This document shows positions 32,411-44,285 of a DNA stretch of 64,000 nucleotides, one piece after another. Each line of letters opens with the position of its first letter. Positions within the stretch are counted from its first letter, which is position 1. The DNA is from Prostheceraeus crozeri (lineage: Eukaryota; Platyhelminthes; Polycladida; Euryleptidae), in the NCBI GenBank assembly GCA_907163375.1, contig CAJQUW010003044.1, positions 248,001-312,000 of the forward strand, in the 5' to 3' direction. The notes below the pieces were generated by a model. It had not been told where the DNA came from. It searched no databases and saw only the letters and a program-made list of their open reading frames with translations. A program made the position numbers and the translations under genes.

Positions 32411-32854
32411 GTTCAATTCTAACATAATATCAAGAAATGGCACTCCTTCCTGTAATTTCAATAAAACATAAAGACATAATTGACCACAATAAGTAGTTCC
32501 CGGTTTTTGAATTTGAAATGTATTATAAATTCCATTGCTAAGTAATTTTTTGACTTCGTTTGTAGGTGGAAGTCCATAAAAGTCGAACCAATAGTTCTCA
32601 GCCTCTGGGCGGGCGAAATAGTAATTATCTCGATTTTTATTAAAGATACCTGCAGACCAATGTACGCCTTTTTGGTCTGAAGTGTGAAGATTCGTTATGA
32701 AATTTACAGTTGGCTTATTTTTGATCAATTGTAATTCGTCTCTCATTAGAACATGAAAATTCTTTATTCCTAATTCATTTGCGATTTTCTTTAGGTCGAA
32801 ATTTGTCGTGGTTTGCGTTCCATATAATTTAAAAAACTCATTTATGTTGCTCAT
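32402..32854 (-). CDS. Polinton adenain-like cysteine protease
   Basis: This is an intact frame of 150 residues from ATG 32854 (AATTATAAA-ATG); a longer frame upstream to 32920 adds a leader without support. The family matures capsid proteins at Gly-containing sites. KGVHWSAGIFNK carries the catalytic His, NYWFDFYGLPP the acidic partner region, and GTTYCGQLCLYVLL the nucleophile Cys with the expected 'CG..C' spacing. It lies convergent with the integrase gene. Its last codons and TAG come from a palindromic insertion, so the natural C-terminus may have been replaced. Confidence 0.9.
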   Translation of the reverse strand: MSNINEFFKLYGTQTTTNFDLKKIANELGIKNFHVLMRDELQLIKNKPTVNFITNLHTSDQKGVHWSAGIFNKNRDNYYFARPEAENYWFDFYGLPPTNEVKKLLSNGIYNTFQIQKPGTTYCGQLCLYVLLKLQEGVPFLDIMLELNEP

Positions 32855-32920
32855 TTTATAATTAAAGAAATTTCTTATAGGGATCCCTAGAAGACAGAAG
32901 GGAGGGGGTATTGATTTCAA

Positions 32921-33821
32921 ACTGTTCTCTAATGATGACTTTCCTTACTACTTATTCGATTTTGAAATGATTTAATTTAATCTAAATTAAAACGTTAAAT
33001 TGTTACATTTTATTTTTATGAACTCTCATTAAGAGGATATTGTTTGTTTTATCTGTATTAAGACAATGGCAACATCTGTTACCACATTTCTCAAACCGCA
33101 TGATTGTTTTAGGGGATCATACGGGTTGTGCATTCATAACATGGCGTTAATAGCATAAAAGCAATCTATTAATTCATTCTCTGCTTTGAGGGAATATTCT
33201 GTTGTTATAGCAATCATTCAATACAATATCGCAGTATCGATAGTCGAGACCAATTGTCGAGCCAAAACCGCAACTTTTCTGGTTTTGGTCGGTAGTTTGG
33301 TTTTGGATCTGGCTCGCGTTATGGCCGATGAAATGATTTACAATGCGGTGCAATTTCCTCATTGTCATTCAAGTACATTTAATCATACGCGTCATGTCAT
33401 ACCCGTATGTTGTCAAGCAAACTTCATACACCTACAATGCCGCTTTGCTTAGATCACCATTCATAATTTTCACTTGCTATTTAAACACGCACAATTCATA
33501 AAACGTGACACATTACAATCTTAGTTTAAATCTTATCATCACAATGGTTGGATCTACTGAAAGATCTGTTCGATTGGAGACAAAGCGGAGAAGAATTCAG
33601 AAGTTAACAAGGGAAATCATACATCTGCAAGCACAAAGTAAAATATTCTTACACTTGGATATGAGAAGAATTTTTGAATACATCGGAGACCCGCACATCA
33701 ATTATAGGACATGATTTAAGAGAGAGAAAAAATTGTAATTCTCAAATTTGAAATTCTCAACTTTTATGATTTTCGGTGTCCTGGAACGGTCATGATTTTA
33801 AGGGTGAAATGTCATAATCAC
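32921..33821. other. Right-hand Polinton non-core region
   Basis: Between the protease and the terminal repeat nothing is recognised with confidence. A 57-codon plus-strand frame from ATG 33544 to 33714 encodes a very basic helix (RSVRLETKRRRIQKLTREII) and could be a small DNA-binding or virion protein; that is a guess. From 33720 on, extra copies of the GACCGTTCCAGGACACC-type block extend the terminal repeat inward. Confidence 0.45.
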
Positions 33822-34260
33822 AAATTTGAAATTCTCAACTTTTGTGATTTTTTCGGTGTCCTGGAACGGTCATGATTTAAGCGAGAAAATTGTAATTCAC
33901 AAATTTTGAGATTCTTAACTTTCATGATTTTCGGTGTCCTGGAACGGTCATGATTTTAAGGGTGAAAATTGTAATTCTCAAATTTGAGATTTTGAAAAAT
34001 TTGAAAATTGGGTATTTTTAAAAACGCCCAAATTTATGAATTTAGGTCTTCATAACCTGAAAAAGGGTTCAAATTCATGAATTTATGTCGTTTTTAAAAA
34101 TGCCATTTTTTGAAAAAATGGTACTTTTTGAATGGACTAAATTCATGTATTTAGGTCTTAATAACCTGAAAAAGGGTTCAAATTCATGAATTTATGTCGT
34201 TTTTAAAGATACTATTTTTTGAAATTTATGGTGTCCTGGAACGGTCTTTTGCCCATTACT
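33822..34260. repeat. Right terminal inverted repeat of the Polinton
   Basis: This is the reverse complement of 14843-15281 with only a few differences over about 440 bp (for example in the A-run after GGACACCATAAA). Inner subrepeats continue leftward to about 33720, so the right end carries one or two more copies of the GGACACC block than the left. Confidence 0.95.
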
Positions 34261-34266
34261 GACATA
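34261..34266. repeat. Target-site duplication of the Polinton, right
   Basis: GACATA, identical to 14837-14842. Confidence 0.95.
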
Positions 34267-37200
34267 TGCCACGTGTAATTTACGCTTAAGTACGGAGCAC
34301 CCCAAACATCCGTGGCTAAAGACATTCTGTTCTTCTACGCGCGTGCTGTTAAATGATCTGATGCTGTTAAAACATGGTGAATGTTTATGAGTACGTGCGG
34401 GAGAGCGTTTATAGTTTGCGCGTCGTCTACGGTTGTCTGCGTTGCCGCTTGAACCATGGATGAACCGCTAAGCATGTTCTGTCTTCCCTGAGGATGAAAT
34501 TGAGGTCCTTTCACATTGTTTAGCCTCTGATACATGCAGACACATGAGACCCAAAATCTATGTAACAGGACTGCCGGCAGATGTTGCAGGCCTGCAGCAA
34601 TGTCACGTACAGCCACGGATGTATAAGGTCATGTGTAATTGCGTGTAATTGAGCATGGCATGTCACCCAGTGAATGCGTGTACATTTATTGTGTATATGT
34701 AGTGACCGAAAATATTTACTTACTTGAAATTACGAATAGGCCTACATATTCAATGCAAGAATTACTACGTAATATGAATATTTCTGTTGATAATATGTTC
34801 AAATTAATGTAAACCCTCTATTTTCTCATAAATGTATACATGTATTATATCTTTCTAGTAGGCCTAGACTAGCTTCTCAAATAGGAATTAGTCTTTCACG
34901 ATTACCAGTTTTGCAGATTATGCCATATATAGGTCCCTATAACTTTACAGTGAAGTGTTATTTTTTAGGTGGAAGATTAATATGGTACTTTTGGCTACAA
35001 AATATAAACACATGTACTTAAGTTAAAGCACCTGCAGTCATTGAACACTGGTGGGCATAGATTTCACTACCGGATCTCGGATCACGATGTAGTTATCGGA
35101 TCGGATCCCGGCTCATACCCGATCCCGTAGGAGTCCTACAGCAAATTACGTCAATATCTCAGTCATATCTGAGTTATTATAGTCAACAGTTTCAAGTAGG
35201 CCTGCAAATGGCGAATTCCATTGACATTTCCACATTCTAAGGAATCTCCATTCTCTTGTAAGTGGTACATGTAGTCAGGCTTCTACGACATTTACCACTT
35301 ACTGCATGCTTCTTGAAATATTATTGCAGCCTTAGGAAAGATCATCACCAGTTCCTTTTAGTAATTCGACTTAGAGACCTGAAGTCCGCACTGAGCTCAT
35401 CTGAAAATGTATGTAAACTTTTGTTTTCAATAAGTTAACATTGATCTATTTATAGATATTACTTGATCGATCGACATTGTGGTATCAAGTCAACTATGGT
35501 CTTGACATAACTGCATGTCCCCGGGAAGGCCTCGAATAAATATAATAACAAGAATGTTCATAGCATCATAAAAGTCTACGTTTCTGTTAAAATTTCAATC
35601 GGAAAATCGTCTACCTCTTGCAGATTGAATGTATTCAGGACATTCAGCTATCTGCAATCATAGGCAGTCGATTCCCCGACTAGAATTTCAGTAGAAAGAT
35701 TGCTTTCAGATTTTCTTAATTAACTTCTCTGATATCTGAATTACAGATAGACCTACTTCGTGCATGACTTGTCCTATAGGACAGTCTGCAAAAAGCAGAG
35801 GTTCAGAACCACTGACTCGGACGCGAGAATTTCGTTCAGATATTATAGGTCAACATGAGAAAGTAACTCGACGGGTTTCGAAGACAAAACAATCGAATGA
35901 CCAGTAATCTTTCATATAATTGTCTAGTCAGGTTAACTTTGCAAATTATTTATATTATATTTAAATGTCCCATTATACCTTTACATGTTACCTAAGCAGT
36001 GCAGTTAGTTGTCCGAGAAATACTACATGATAGCTGTAAATATCCCCGAGATATGCCTCATTTATCTTGCATTTACCTACTAAATCCTGTTGAGGAACTT
36101 AAAACAAAATTAATATTTCTAATTAATTTTCTAAAGATAGTTCATTCAGAAGTCATCTAAATTCTAATTAGTTTTGATACTAATTTGCTCTATTTACATT
36201 TTGAATGCAATCTCTCTGTTGACTGAGAATTAGAAGTTTATTATAGAGTTAGTAAAATTCAAAACTAAGAATAACTGCGGACAAATTTGTGCAGCAATCA
36301 AATAAAAAAGTAGCAATTGCGAATGACACAATGTCTTATTTCTTTCTCACAAAATATACAGTGTACAATCCGTTCATGAAATAAGCAGGTATCGAAGATG
36401 CGACGAAAAGAAAATATTTTTTGGGAATAAATGCGCAGTGTCCATGACGATGATAATCCGACTGAGGTAGCCTTCGATCTGAGGATAGATGTAAGTGAAA
36501 TGCCGATGTCAGTTGTGAAAGGAATACCAATGACATTTTGTCTGGCCTCGAATGAAATGTGCAACCCAGGGCCGGCGCAAATTTGTCATGAACAAAGAAA
36601 CTTAAGAAGCTCGAATTTTGATTGTCTTTATCAATTTATCGCATTGAGTCATCCATCATGTCTTTATCAAAGTACATCTAATAAACACGTGTACCTCAAA
36701 TTCAGATATTCAGGTTCAACAGTCGCTGATGTTGTGGAAACAGTAAACCTATTTAAAATGCACGTACGGTAGAATACTCATACACATGATTATAAATAGA
36801 CATCAAAAACCATGCTTCATGGACGGCCAAAAATGAAACCTGCAGGACAGATTGATATTAGAGCATATCTTATATTCCTTTATTTTATGTATGCATTCCA
36901 TATAGACATCGGTCAGCTGACGTTTAAAATTAAAGAGTTAATGAGGTGATCAAACAGCATGTCCATGCATCTTCAATTTTGGCCGCTCATTGGACGTCTG
37001 AATTGGACTGTCTAAAACCCAGTGAAACTAGGGTTGGAACCGGCTCCAGCATTCCAAAGAGAAGACCAGCCGACCGGTAGCTGAAAAATTCGTCTAAGCG
37101 ACCCATCAGACATACAACGGATTTCTTGCGCTTAATATTGTCTCAGTGAAAGTACATATTAATCGAGGAGACATTCATACTTTTTAGAGGATCTCATTTA

Positions 37201-37582
37201 TCTTTCGCAGCTTAGGTATAGTACAGCTTGGAGTTGGTCTTATTGTTAAAACCTATTCATTATACTTATTATTTTTACTATCAAAGCCTAATGCTACAAC
37301 AGATCAGCGGCCCGAAGACCCGACCGGTTCCAACCCTGAGTAGTTCGACGGGCGATTTTTTATCAAAATAACTTGTATGGGTCTATAAATGATATTTTTT
37401 TCTTTAAGATCTCAAATGTCCTTGCGCCGACTGTGATTAATCTTTGTCTCTTATCACGGATGACGTGTTCATTAGTCTGTCCGCAGATGATATGATTTGT
37501 CACTGGTATTAAAGCCAGCAGTCTTGTCTCACGTTTACCTGCCAGTTTGGCGTAGAGAAGTTAATGTCCGGATGCATGTCGG
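34267..37582. other. Flank between Polinton and Wnt gene, no gene seen
   Basis: About 3.3 kb of A+T-rich host sequence. Open frames at 34335-34616 and 36431-36772 match nothing I know and lack splice support. The part next to 37583 should contain the Wnt 3' UTR. Confidence 0.5.
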
Positions 37583-38047
37583 TCATCGGCATTGGTCAAT
37601 GGTCATTGGGACTCTGCAAATTTCACATTTTACGTGGCAACACCATTGAAAGCGGCATTTGCATTGCTTCTCCTGCACAACAGTTTCAGTGAAGAATCCT
37701 CGTTTACAGCATAGATCGTCGCAATTGTTAGGGGCGGTAGCATTTCGACTGCACAATCGGCCTTGAGTTCCGACGGACCCTGCCTCATGGTCTGGATGGC
37801 AGAAATCTGGAGAAATATTAAGATAGACGAGTCTCTTCCGCAATTCTCGCCGACTTTTGATGCGCGCATGAGGGGAGGCGTGCAAATGATTATTGTGTAG
37901 TCTAACTTGTACAGCTCTTTCAAATTTCTTCTTAAGCATAGCGCCGACTTGAGAAAAACTCGGCAGTGACCTCCAGCACGTTTTGAATTCACAGGACCCA
38001 GAGACTCCGTGACATTTACAGCGTACATTCATTTTTTGTTGAATTAG
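37583..38047 (-). CDS. Wnt4: Wnt4-like ligand, last coding exon
   Basis: Wnt proteins are secreted, lipid-modified signals that bind Frizzled receptors. The exon begins after acceptor tatgttttcag (38048) and encodes 154 residues to TGA at 37583. CKCHGVSGSCEFKTCW contains the Ser that is palmitoleoylated. It is followed by LPSFSQVGAMLKKKFERAVQ, then YLNISPDFCHPD, GSVGTQGRLCSRN, CDDLCCKRGFF and the C-terminal CKCRFQWCCHVKCEICR finger. The full set of conserved C-terminal cysteines is present. The best subfamily fit by eye is Wnt4 (with Wnt16 or Wnt10 as alternatives). The upstream exon is at 41729-42009. Confidence 0.93.
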   Translation of the reverse strand, partial: LIQQKMNVRCKCHGVSGSCEFKTCWRSLPSFSQVGAMLKKKFERAVQVRLHNNHLHASPHARIKSRRELRKRLVYLNISPDFCHPDHEAGSVGTQGRLCSRNATAPNNCDDLCCKRGFFTETVVQEKQCKCRFQWCCHVKCEICRVPMTIDQCR

Positions 38048-41000
38048 CTGAAAACATAAAAAAACTCATCAATGGAGAATAACTCATAATTAATGGATGT
38101 ATTCACATTTAGGTCTACAGTACAATCATTCATAATTGAAAAAATAATTTCGATTTCAGCAGAATATGCACCGATAACGGAATAAGATAACTATAAACAA
38201 AAAGCAATGCCAGCAATATTCCTTTTCGTAAATTTGCAAATACAAAGTGAAGCGCTGAAATTACAGTTACGTTAAGAAGAAAGTGGCATTATTCGCTTTG
38301 TCCGTTCACAAGGTTACAGCACAGTTTTCAGTTTATTTAGCAGGATCGATAAAAAACGAACCACCTAAATAATGTCAAAATTGATTCTCATGCCTTCCAT
38401 TCATGTTGCACATCAGCGTGCCATAGATTATTACAGAGCCTTCATTCTCAGGTTTCAAATTAGCTATGAAAAACTTGTATCCGTCATTGTGCTTGGTGGA
38501 CTGTGGTCAAAATATGATAATTACAAATCGTGATTTTCACAAAAGAAACATGTGAGTATGATAATAAATCAGAAGCGATGAGAAAGAGCATTTTCTAGGC
38601 TTTTATTAATATGTTGCTCATCGAAATCGGTGGACTAGGGAAGAAATTGGGAAATCGTAGAATCGTTGGCTGAAAATATCTATCATGTTCTCACTTTTTC
38701 ATCAAATGTGCTAGTGTTCGGTATCCTCAGAATCCATGCGTTATAAGAAGCAAGAATATGCAAGTTTTATTCAAATAAGATCAATATTTCTTTTTTAAAC
38801 TCATTTCAACTTTCATTCTTATGACCGCTAAATTGGAAGGCATGAGAATTGACTGAATTTCGACATAATTTGGCAGCCGTTTTTTTATCAACTGTGTAGT
38901 GATCAATTTACAGATTTTTAGAATTAAATTCTCACTGTATGTCTAGCTTAACTTCATGCATGATTTCTTGTGCTACTTTACGTTTATTTACACAATTACG
39001 TATATCGCACAGATGGAACCAGACTGAGATTTTCACTCAGTCTTTTTCACTGGTAACCATCTCTGATCAGTTGTCAGGCCAACATCAGTTCGAATTCAGT
39101 CAGGTTTCATACAAACTGCAAACCGGTTTTCACTGTCTTCAATTAAATACAATTTACAAATTATGAAATGCATGTATGTGCACTGAAGCCCACCTGCGGC
39201 CACGTCTGCACCAAAAATTGAAGAAAACTAAACATGCTAGTCTGCACATATCACAGAATCAAATATTTTGTTTGTCTGTTTCCGAAGCGCGCGCAGATGA
39301 ATCTAATTCTGTGGCACATATGCTCCATTGTTTTAGATGGCTTTCTTGACGTCGATATTGAGATTTTCGAACTTGTCATTAAGCTTAACCATTGACTTAA
39401 ATGTTTGATTCGAAATACCGGAGAAAACAGATGCACTTTGTCTTTGTCAATAGAAGCTTTAGTCCTCATCCTTACCTTTCGTAGCTCCAGAAGATTTAGA
39501 CGAGTTTGTGTCTGGTGCACTGACAATAGGCTACCTTGTCGAAACGTGCTCCCAGTGATTGTTAAAAGTCAGTTTCAAGAACCATATAATATGACGATAT
39601 GCCTCACTGCTTATTTGATTCACTTATAACTTGGAGTGCTTCACATAATTCTGTCTTTAATCAAACATCTACCCTACGCAGCCGACGCAAAGCCCAATGG
39701 GCCACACTGCATTTTCTAGAATTACGAAAGGTACCAACCGACGAAGGCGGATATTCTACTCATAAAGGAATTGCATCAGTTTTCCTTGGTACCTAGAATC
39801 AACCAATGACTAAGCAAGTTGGATGAAGAGTTTGAAAATCTCAAATACCATGTCAATGAAGCTTTCCAAGCTTTTTCCTGGTAGCGATCGCCACCTTGTA
39901 TTGGTCTACAGTAGTTATGTATCTATGTCATGTAATGTATACGCACTTAGTTCATAGTTTCCTCTATTTTCCACTTTCGAATTTGTTCACATGTAAGATT
40001 CTGAACTTTGATTGATTACTTAAATCCATCTACGTTATCCATTTTATCAGTTACATTGATAAAGCCCACGGCGAAGTTTTTTTCTTTTTTTGATCTTCCG
40101 GAAGAAGGGCCACTAGGCCAAACTTTAATTTTTGAAATTAAAATTGATGACACGGGTAATAAGTTGGAATATCCGATAAACCCTTTGGTATAACACACGC
40201 AATCATGCGCACGTGCAATACTTGTAAAGGAATCAAACTAGCTATAATATTTGCTACAAAGATGCAGTCATTTTAGCCGCCATAATTCTTGCATGTTAAT
40301 AGGAGGAGAGGATTAATTTGCAATAACGGATGATCTGACAACTAAATGCGGTCAGAGCAAAATTAATTGATATATTAAGACAAGTCATGTGGCCTTTGTG
40401 CTAGGTTGATTTAGTGCAATTTTGTGAGAGTAAATATTACTAATAAAGTTAATGTCAACTTTGCATTCCGAAAAAACAAAAAACCCGATCTCAAAACCCA
40501 GGTTTTTCAACGTTGGGTTTTTTACCCAAGATTGGTCACATCTGACAATCAAGTTACGTAATCTTCATACATTGCATCACATATTTCTCAAAACCCAGCT
40601 TCACTTTTGCTAGACATAAGGGAAAACCCATGCGCACTTTTTCTCTAATATCGACAACCAGAAGCTAATGCTGTAGCATCATGAATTAATTAGACACGTT
40701 GGTGCTAGTCTTCGTGTACAAATTCGATCGAAAAGCGCTTAGCACAGATATCAATCACTGGCCGCAGCTTCACGTTGACTCATAGATGCAATCTCCGTAT
40801 ACATACCGTAGGCCTGTTCATGTGATGTAGTGTTTCATCAACTGGTTGTGTTTTTCATTGAATGTGCATGTACTGATCCTGATACTATTACACGACTATC
40901 TATGACATGTAAATAGAATTAAAAAAAATTGAGTTGCATCCTCAGTTAGAAAATGGGAACAGACCTGAATGGCTGCCATGATATTTACATGTATATGATA

Positions 41001-41728
41001 TTTACGTCGCCTTCGAATTTGAAAACTTTCTTTCTATATTAAAACAATATGGATACTGGAGACGCATAATTGCATAGGAATTGCATACTACTGCTTATGC
41101 AAACTTGCATTCTGTGGACTCTTCATTCGACACTACATTGTCATCAACTCAAATCATTTGCAAATGAATTTATGAATGAAACTGAAATTAATATAAGCGA
41201 CGATTTTGAAAAAATTCCACTAATCTAAAATGAAAGTATTTAAAAAAGATCAGTTTTCTTAAAAGGATTTTTAAGGATTTGTTTCTGAGTCTGCATGCTT
41301 CATTTATATTGTTTTTACAAATATAAATACGAGTAAGTGCACTACTTAAAAATTATTGCAGCGCCTACTGGTAAATGGAGGTCAATGGAGTGCATTGCAT
41401 CTCATATGCTACATGCAGTCCAGCTTTTGTGATGTTTATACGTGCATGTACTATTTACCTTCATCACATTGTTGAATGCCGACTACATGTAACTCACAGT
41501 TAATCGATTAAAATAAAGACAAGCAAACCATAGATGTCTAAAGGCGTTCACAATCACCCTTCTATCGATAATAATGAAAGTAATATTTACTTTGAGCTGT
41601 TCAGAAAACTTGAATTCGGGTCAAAGCAACTAGGTTTGACAGCTCGTTCATCACTCCCCAGCAGTCGCGTCGACTGTCACTGCCCCTCCCATCCCAAGTT
41701 CGTTTGCACGCGAACTTCAGTCGCCCAC
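38048..41728 (-). other. Wnt gene intron
   Basis: This is a 3.7-kb intron between the last two Wnt exons. It contains the second copy of a short dispersed repeat (39252-39313) and no other recognisable feature. Confidence 0.7.
39252..39313. repeat. Short dispersed repeat, copy 2
   Basis: Starts CACAGAAT, ends ATTCTGTG, and shares most of its sequence with 106-176. Confidence 0.55.
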
Positions 41729-42009
41729 CTGTCGTCCCACATGGTTGTTGTGGAGCTTCGTCATCGCCAAAACTGGACTCTTCTTCCTTGTTCTACGCTC
41801 GTAGGCGTCAATGAACCTCTTTGTAAAGGCATTGCCAAAATGGATATTGTCTGAGCAACCAGACCACTTGTGGTTTTTGTCCTTGGGGTAGCTATAAACA
41901 GTTTCGTCGCAACCACAGTCCATGTGTAACCCCGCGCTGCACTCCTTCGTCACTGCGTACGCTACGCCAGCCGAAGTCACAGCCAAGAGGAATGCAGCTT
42001 CGCGAGTGC
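41729..42009 (-). CDS. Wnt4: Wnt4-like ligand, penultimate coding exon
   Basis: The exon lies between acceptor ttccatttacag-type (42010) and donor CGACAG/gtgggc (41728). It encodes TREAAFLLAVTSAGVAYAVT, KECSAGLHMDCGCDETV, KWSGCSDNIHFGNAFTKRFI, then the 'LHNNHVGRQ' helix. These are the most conserved Wnt landmarks: the 'REAAF..A.SSAGVA' helix, the CGCD cysteines, the 'W.GCSDN..FG' loop and the LHNN motif. It joins the last exon in phase (GRQ then LIQQKMN). Earlier exons, with the signal peptide, are beyond or unseen to the right. The 'WSGCSDN' wording favours Wnt4. Confidence 0.93.
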
Positions 42010-42648
42010 CTGTAAATGGAGGAAAAAAGGATAATAGACGAGAAAGTTCTCATTAGCGTGGGCAAGAAATGGATTCGGGAAAGACTCTTAACTTCGCAAC
42101 AAGCTAAGAGTCATTTGCAGTGTGGTGGGATTAGCGAAATGAATCGACAATACAATTGAACCAAATGCTGAGTCCTATCACTAGAAATAGTACTAAATTG
42201 TAGCATAAAATAGAGGATCAATAAGTAGGTAGCTTACTATACAACTCTGCGTTATTTGAGCAATCTTAACTAGAGCATTCTCACTTCCAGTATGACACAG
42301 TAGAAAAAAGAAGAAAAAGTCACCACAGCCTTCAGGTATTCGTTCTTAAAAACATGAAGGTGTCGACAGCATTAGTCTTAAGTTGAGATCGGAAGTCACT
42401 ACTTAAAAACTGAACGCGCGAGAAAAGGTCTAGCTATAAGCCGGAGTGTGCAGTTCTATCATCTGATAGGACTCCGACTCTGGCGAGGATGAAGGCTCCA
42501 GGATTACGACTATGCATCCAAAAATTGAACAATTGATCGAAAATCGAGCATTATAACAAAATTACAACACTACTGATGAATAGAGTCTTCATATGATTTT
42601 ATTGTGATAAACACAGCTTCAAGCCCATGCTACTGTGGTGTTGATCTG

Positions 42649-43113
42649 GAATTCGATCATGGATGGCATTCTGTACATCTCTCAGGTACAGCAGTGGTAA
42701 AATAATTTATAGTTATTAGTGTTTAGACGCTAGGGCAAGCCGCAATTAAAACAGTTCAATAAAATAATCGCAAAAAGCAAGTGTACCGGTATACAAAAAT
42801 GAAAAATTCGTCATCTAGCTAGCGTTATCAAAACTTAAACATCCAAACGTTTTTGAGCAGTCCATGCTCTATCCAAACTGAATTCGATCATGGATGGCAT
42901 TCTACACATCTCTCAGGTATCGCAGTGGTAAAATATTTTGTGGTTATTAGTGTTTAGACGCCAGTGCAAGCCGCAATTAAAAAAGGTCAATAAAAGAATC
43001 GCAAAAAGCAAGTGTAAACAAAAATGAAAAATTCGTCAATCTAACTAACGTTATCAAAACTTTAATTAGTAACATCCAAACGTGTTTGAGAAATTTCCAT
43101 CCCCTATCCAAAC
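42649..43113. repeat. 231-bp tandem duplication
   Basis: The block starting GAATTCGATCATGGATGGCA (42649) is repeated from 42880. Shared features include CATCTCTCAGGTA, TTAGTGTTTAGACGC and AATCGCAAAAAGCAAGTGTA. Copies differ by scattered substitutions and small indels, so the duplication is not recent. Confidence 0.85.
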
Positions 43114-44134
43114 TGAATTTTTATTGTGGTCCCCGAAAGTCATTGGATTTAGCTCAATGGAAAGTCAAACTCATGGACTATTTTTAAAAGTGCATTTTCG
43201 AAGGTCTGAATTCCGCCATGTTTTGCAAACAGTTTTGTATGATAGTCTTCAACGAAACGCCTTGATTTTCAAAATGAGTTCAGTGTTTTATAAATATCAG
43301 TCTAGAAATCACAAATCGTTTATTACACCATAGCCATCCAAATAGAGCATTGGAAATTCGAATGTCATACAAGAATTACACATTTAGGAATTTAGCAGAA
43401 GATTTAAGAAGATTAAAAAAGAAAAAAATCACTTTTTTCAAAATAATTTGAAATATATGGGTATGTGCAAGTAGTTCGCGCAGAATCTCAATCCCTAACT
43501 TAAGCCAAAGTTTAGCGACTTGCCACTTTTAATAGATAACTACTTTTGAATACAGTAGTACTGAATCCTACTACCAGTTTACGATTTTCATTATGACCCC
43601 ACAACTGCTGCTAACATGATAGCAGGCTGCATTTCCAGTCTACCTTTCCTCTCAGTGACTTTATTTCATGAACATAGGTTTATCGTCCATTTAATTGATA
43701 TCGTCCTATTATCTGATACGATCTGACTGGATGGCTGATTATTCTACTCCGACGCCAAGCTCATGATTTGATGTGATGAAGGAGATGGTGTTTGACATTG
43801 GCTTTCTGCTTGAAGTAGTACGCGTAAGTCTGTACATTTGAAATTTAAACCACATAAAAGAGTTTGCTCTTGTATTTTCAGATTTATTCAATCAATTTGA
43901 CAGAGTTAAGACGTTCGTTGGAGGTGCACTCGCCTTTGATCATTTGGGAAGGGCGACTTATAAAGAGCATAGGCCCCTACATGTAAGTTTGCCAGCGATG
44001 GTCGAATATTTTTCATTAAAATTAATGTATTTAAAAAATTTAATCAAACGAAATGTTTTTGACTTCTTTCAACGAAAACGCCACAAAAGGAGAACTTTTG
44101 ACGTCACTGCCCCCATGCTGGAGGCTCGGACAGT

Positions 44135-44285
44135 GCTGACATAATCAGACTTATCTGGTGTGTTGTGGTACTTTTACTCCGGATGCCCTTACTGCCGACT
44201 TCAAATGACACTTTCGCGGCTTGACCTCTGAAACCATCTCCCTGATCGCTAGCCCAAGCACTCAGCTACTGTGCCACGGAGACCA
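44135..44285 (-). mobile_element. tRNA-derived SINE, copy 1
   Basis: On the minus strand the element opens GGTCTCCGTGGCACAGTAGC, containing a TGGCACAGTAG-like Pol III A box. About 45 bp later GGTCAAGCCGCG is a degenerate B box. A tail with GGCAGTAAGGGCATCCGG follows. A second copy lies at 51460-51606. Confidence 0.75.

Larger units (their letters stand above)
14843..34260. mobile_element. Polinton/Maverick DNA transposon (virus-like), 19,418 bp
   Basis: The element is bounded by inverted repeats starting AGTAATGGGCAAAAG and by a 6-bp target duplication. It carries the diagnostic Polinton set: protein-primed DNA polymerase B, RVE-type integrase, adenain-like cysteine protease, A32-like packaging ATPase, major and minor capsid proteins. 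Accessory genes add a phospholipase A2-like domain, a coiled-coil fibre-like protein, a zinc-finger ORF and unknowns. Base composition is far more A+T-rich than the flanks. Most genes start in an AAAA-ATG context. Polymerase, ATPase, integrase, capsid and three other frames carry frameshifts or stops, so this copy is probably not autonomous as sequenced. Confidence 0.97.

Noticed and set aside
34335..34616. 93-codon minus-strand gene next to the Polinton
   Set aside because: No recognisable domain and no splice or start support.
44135..44285. Functional tRNA gene
   Set aside because: A-box and B-box-like motifs exist, but the cloverleaf is degenerate and a tail follows, as in a SINE.
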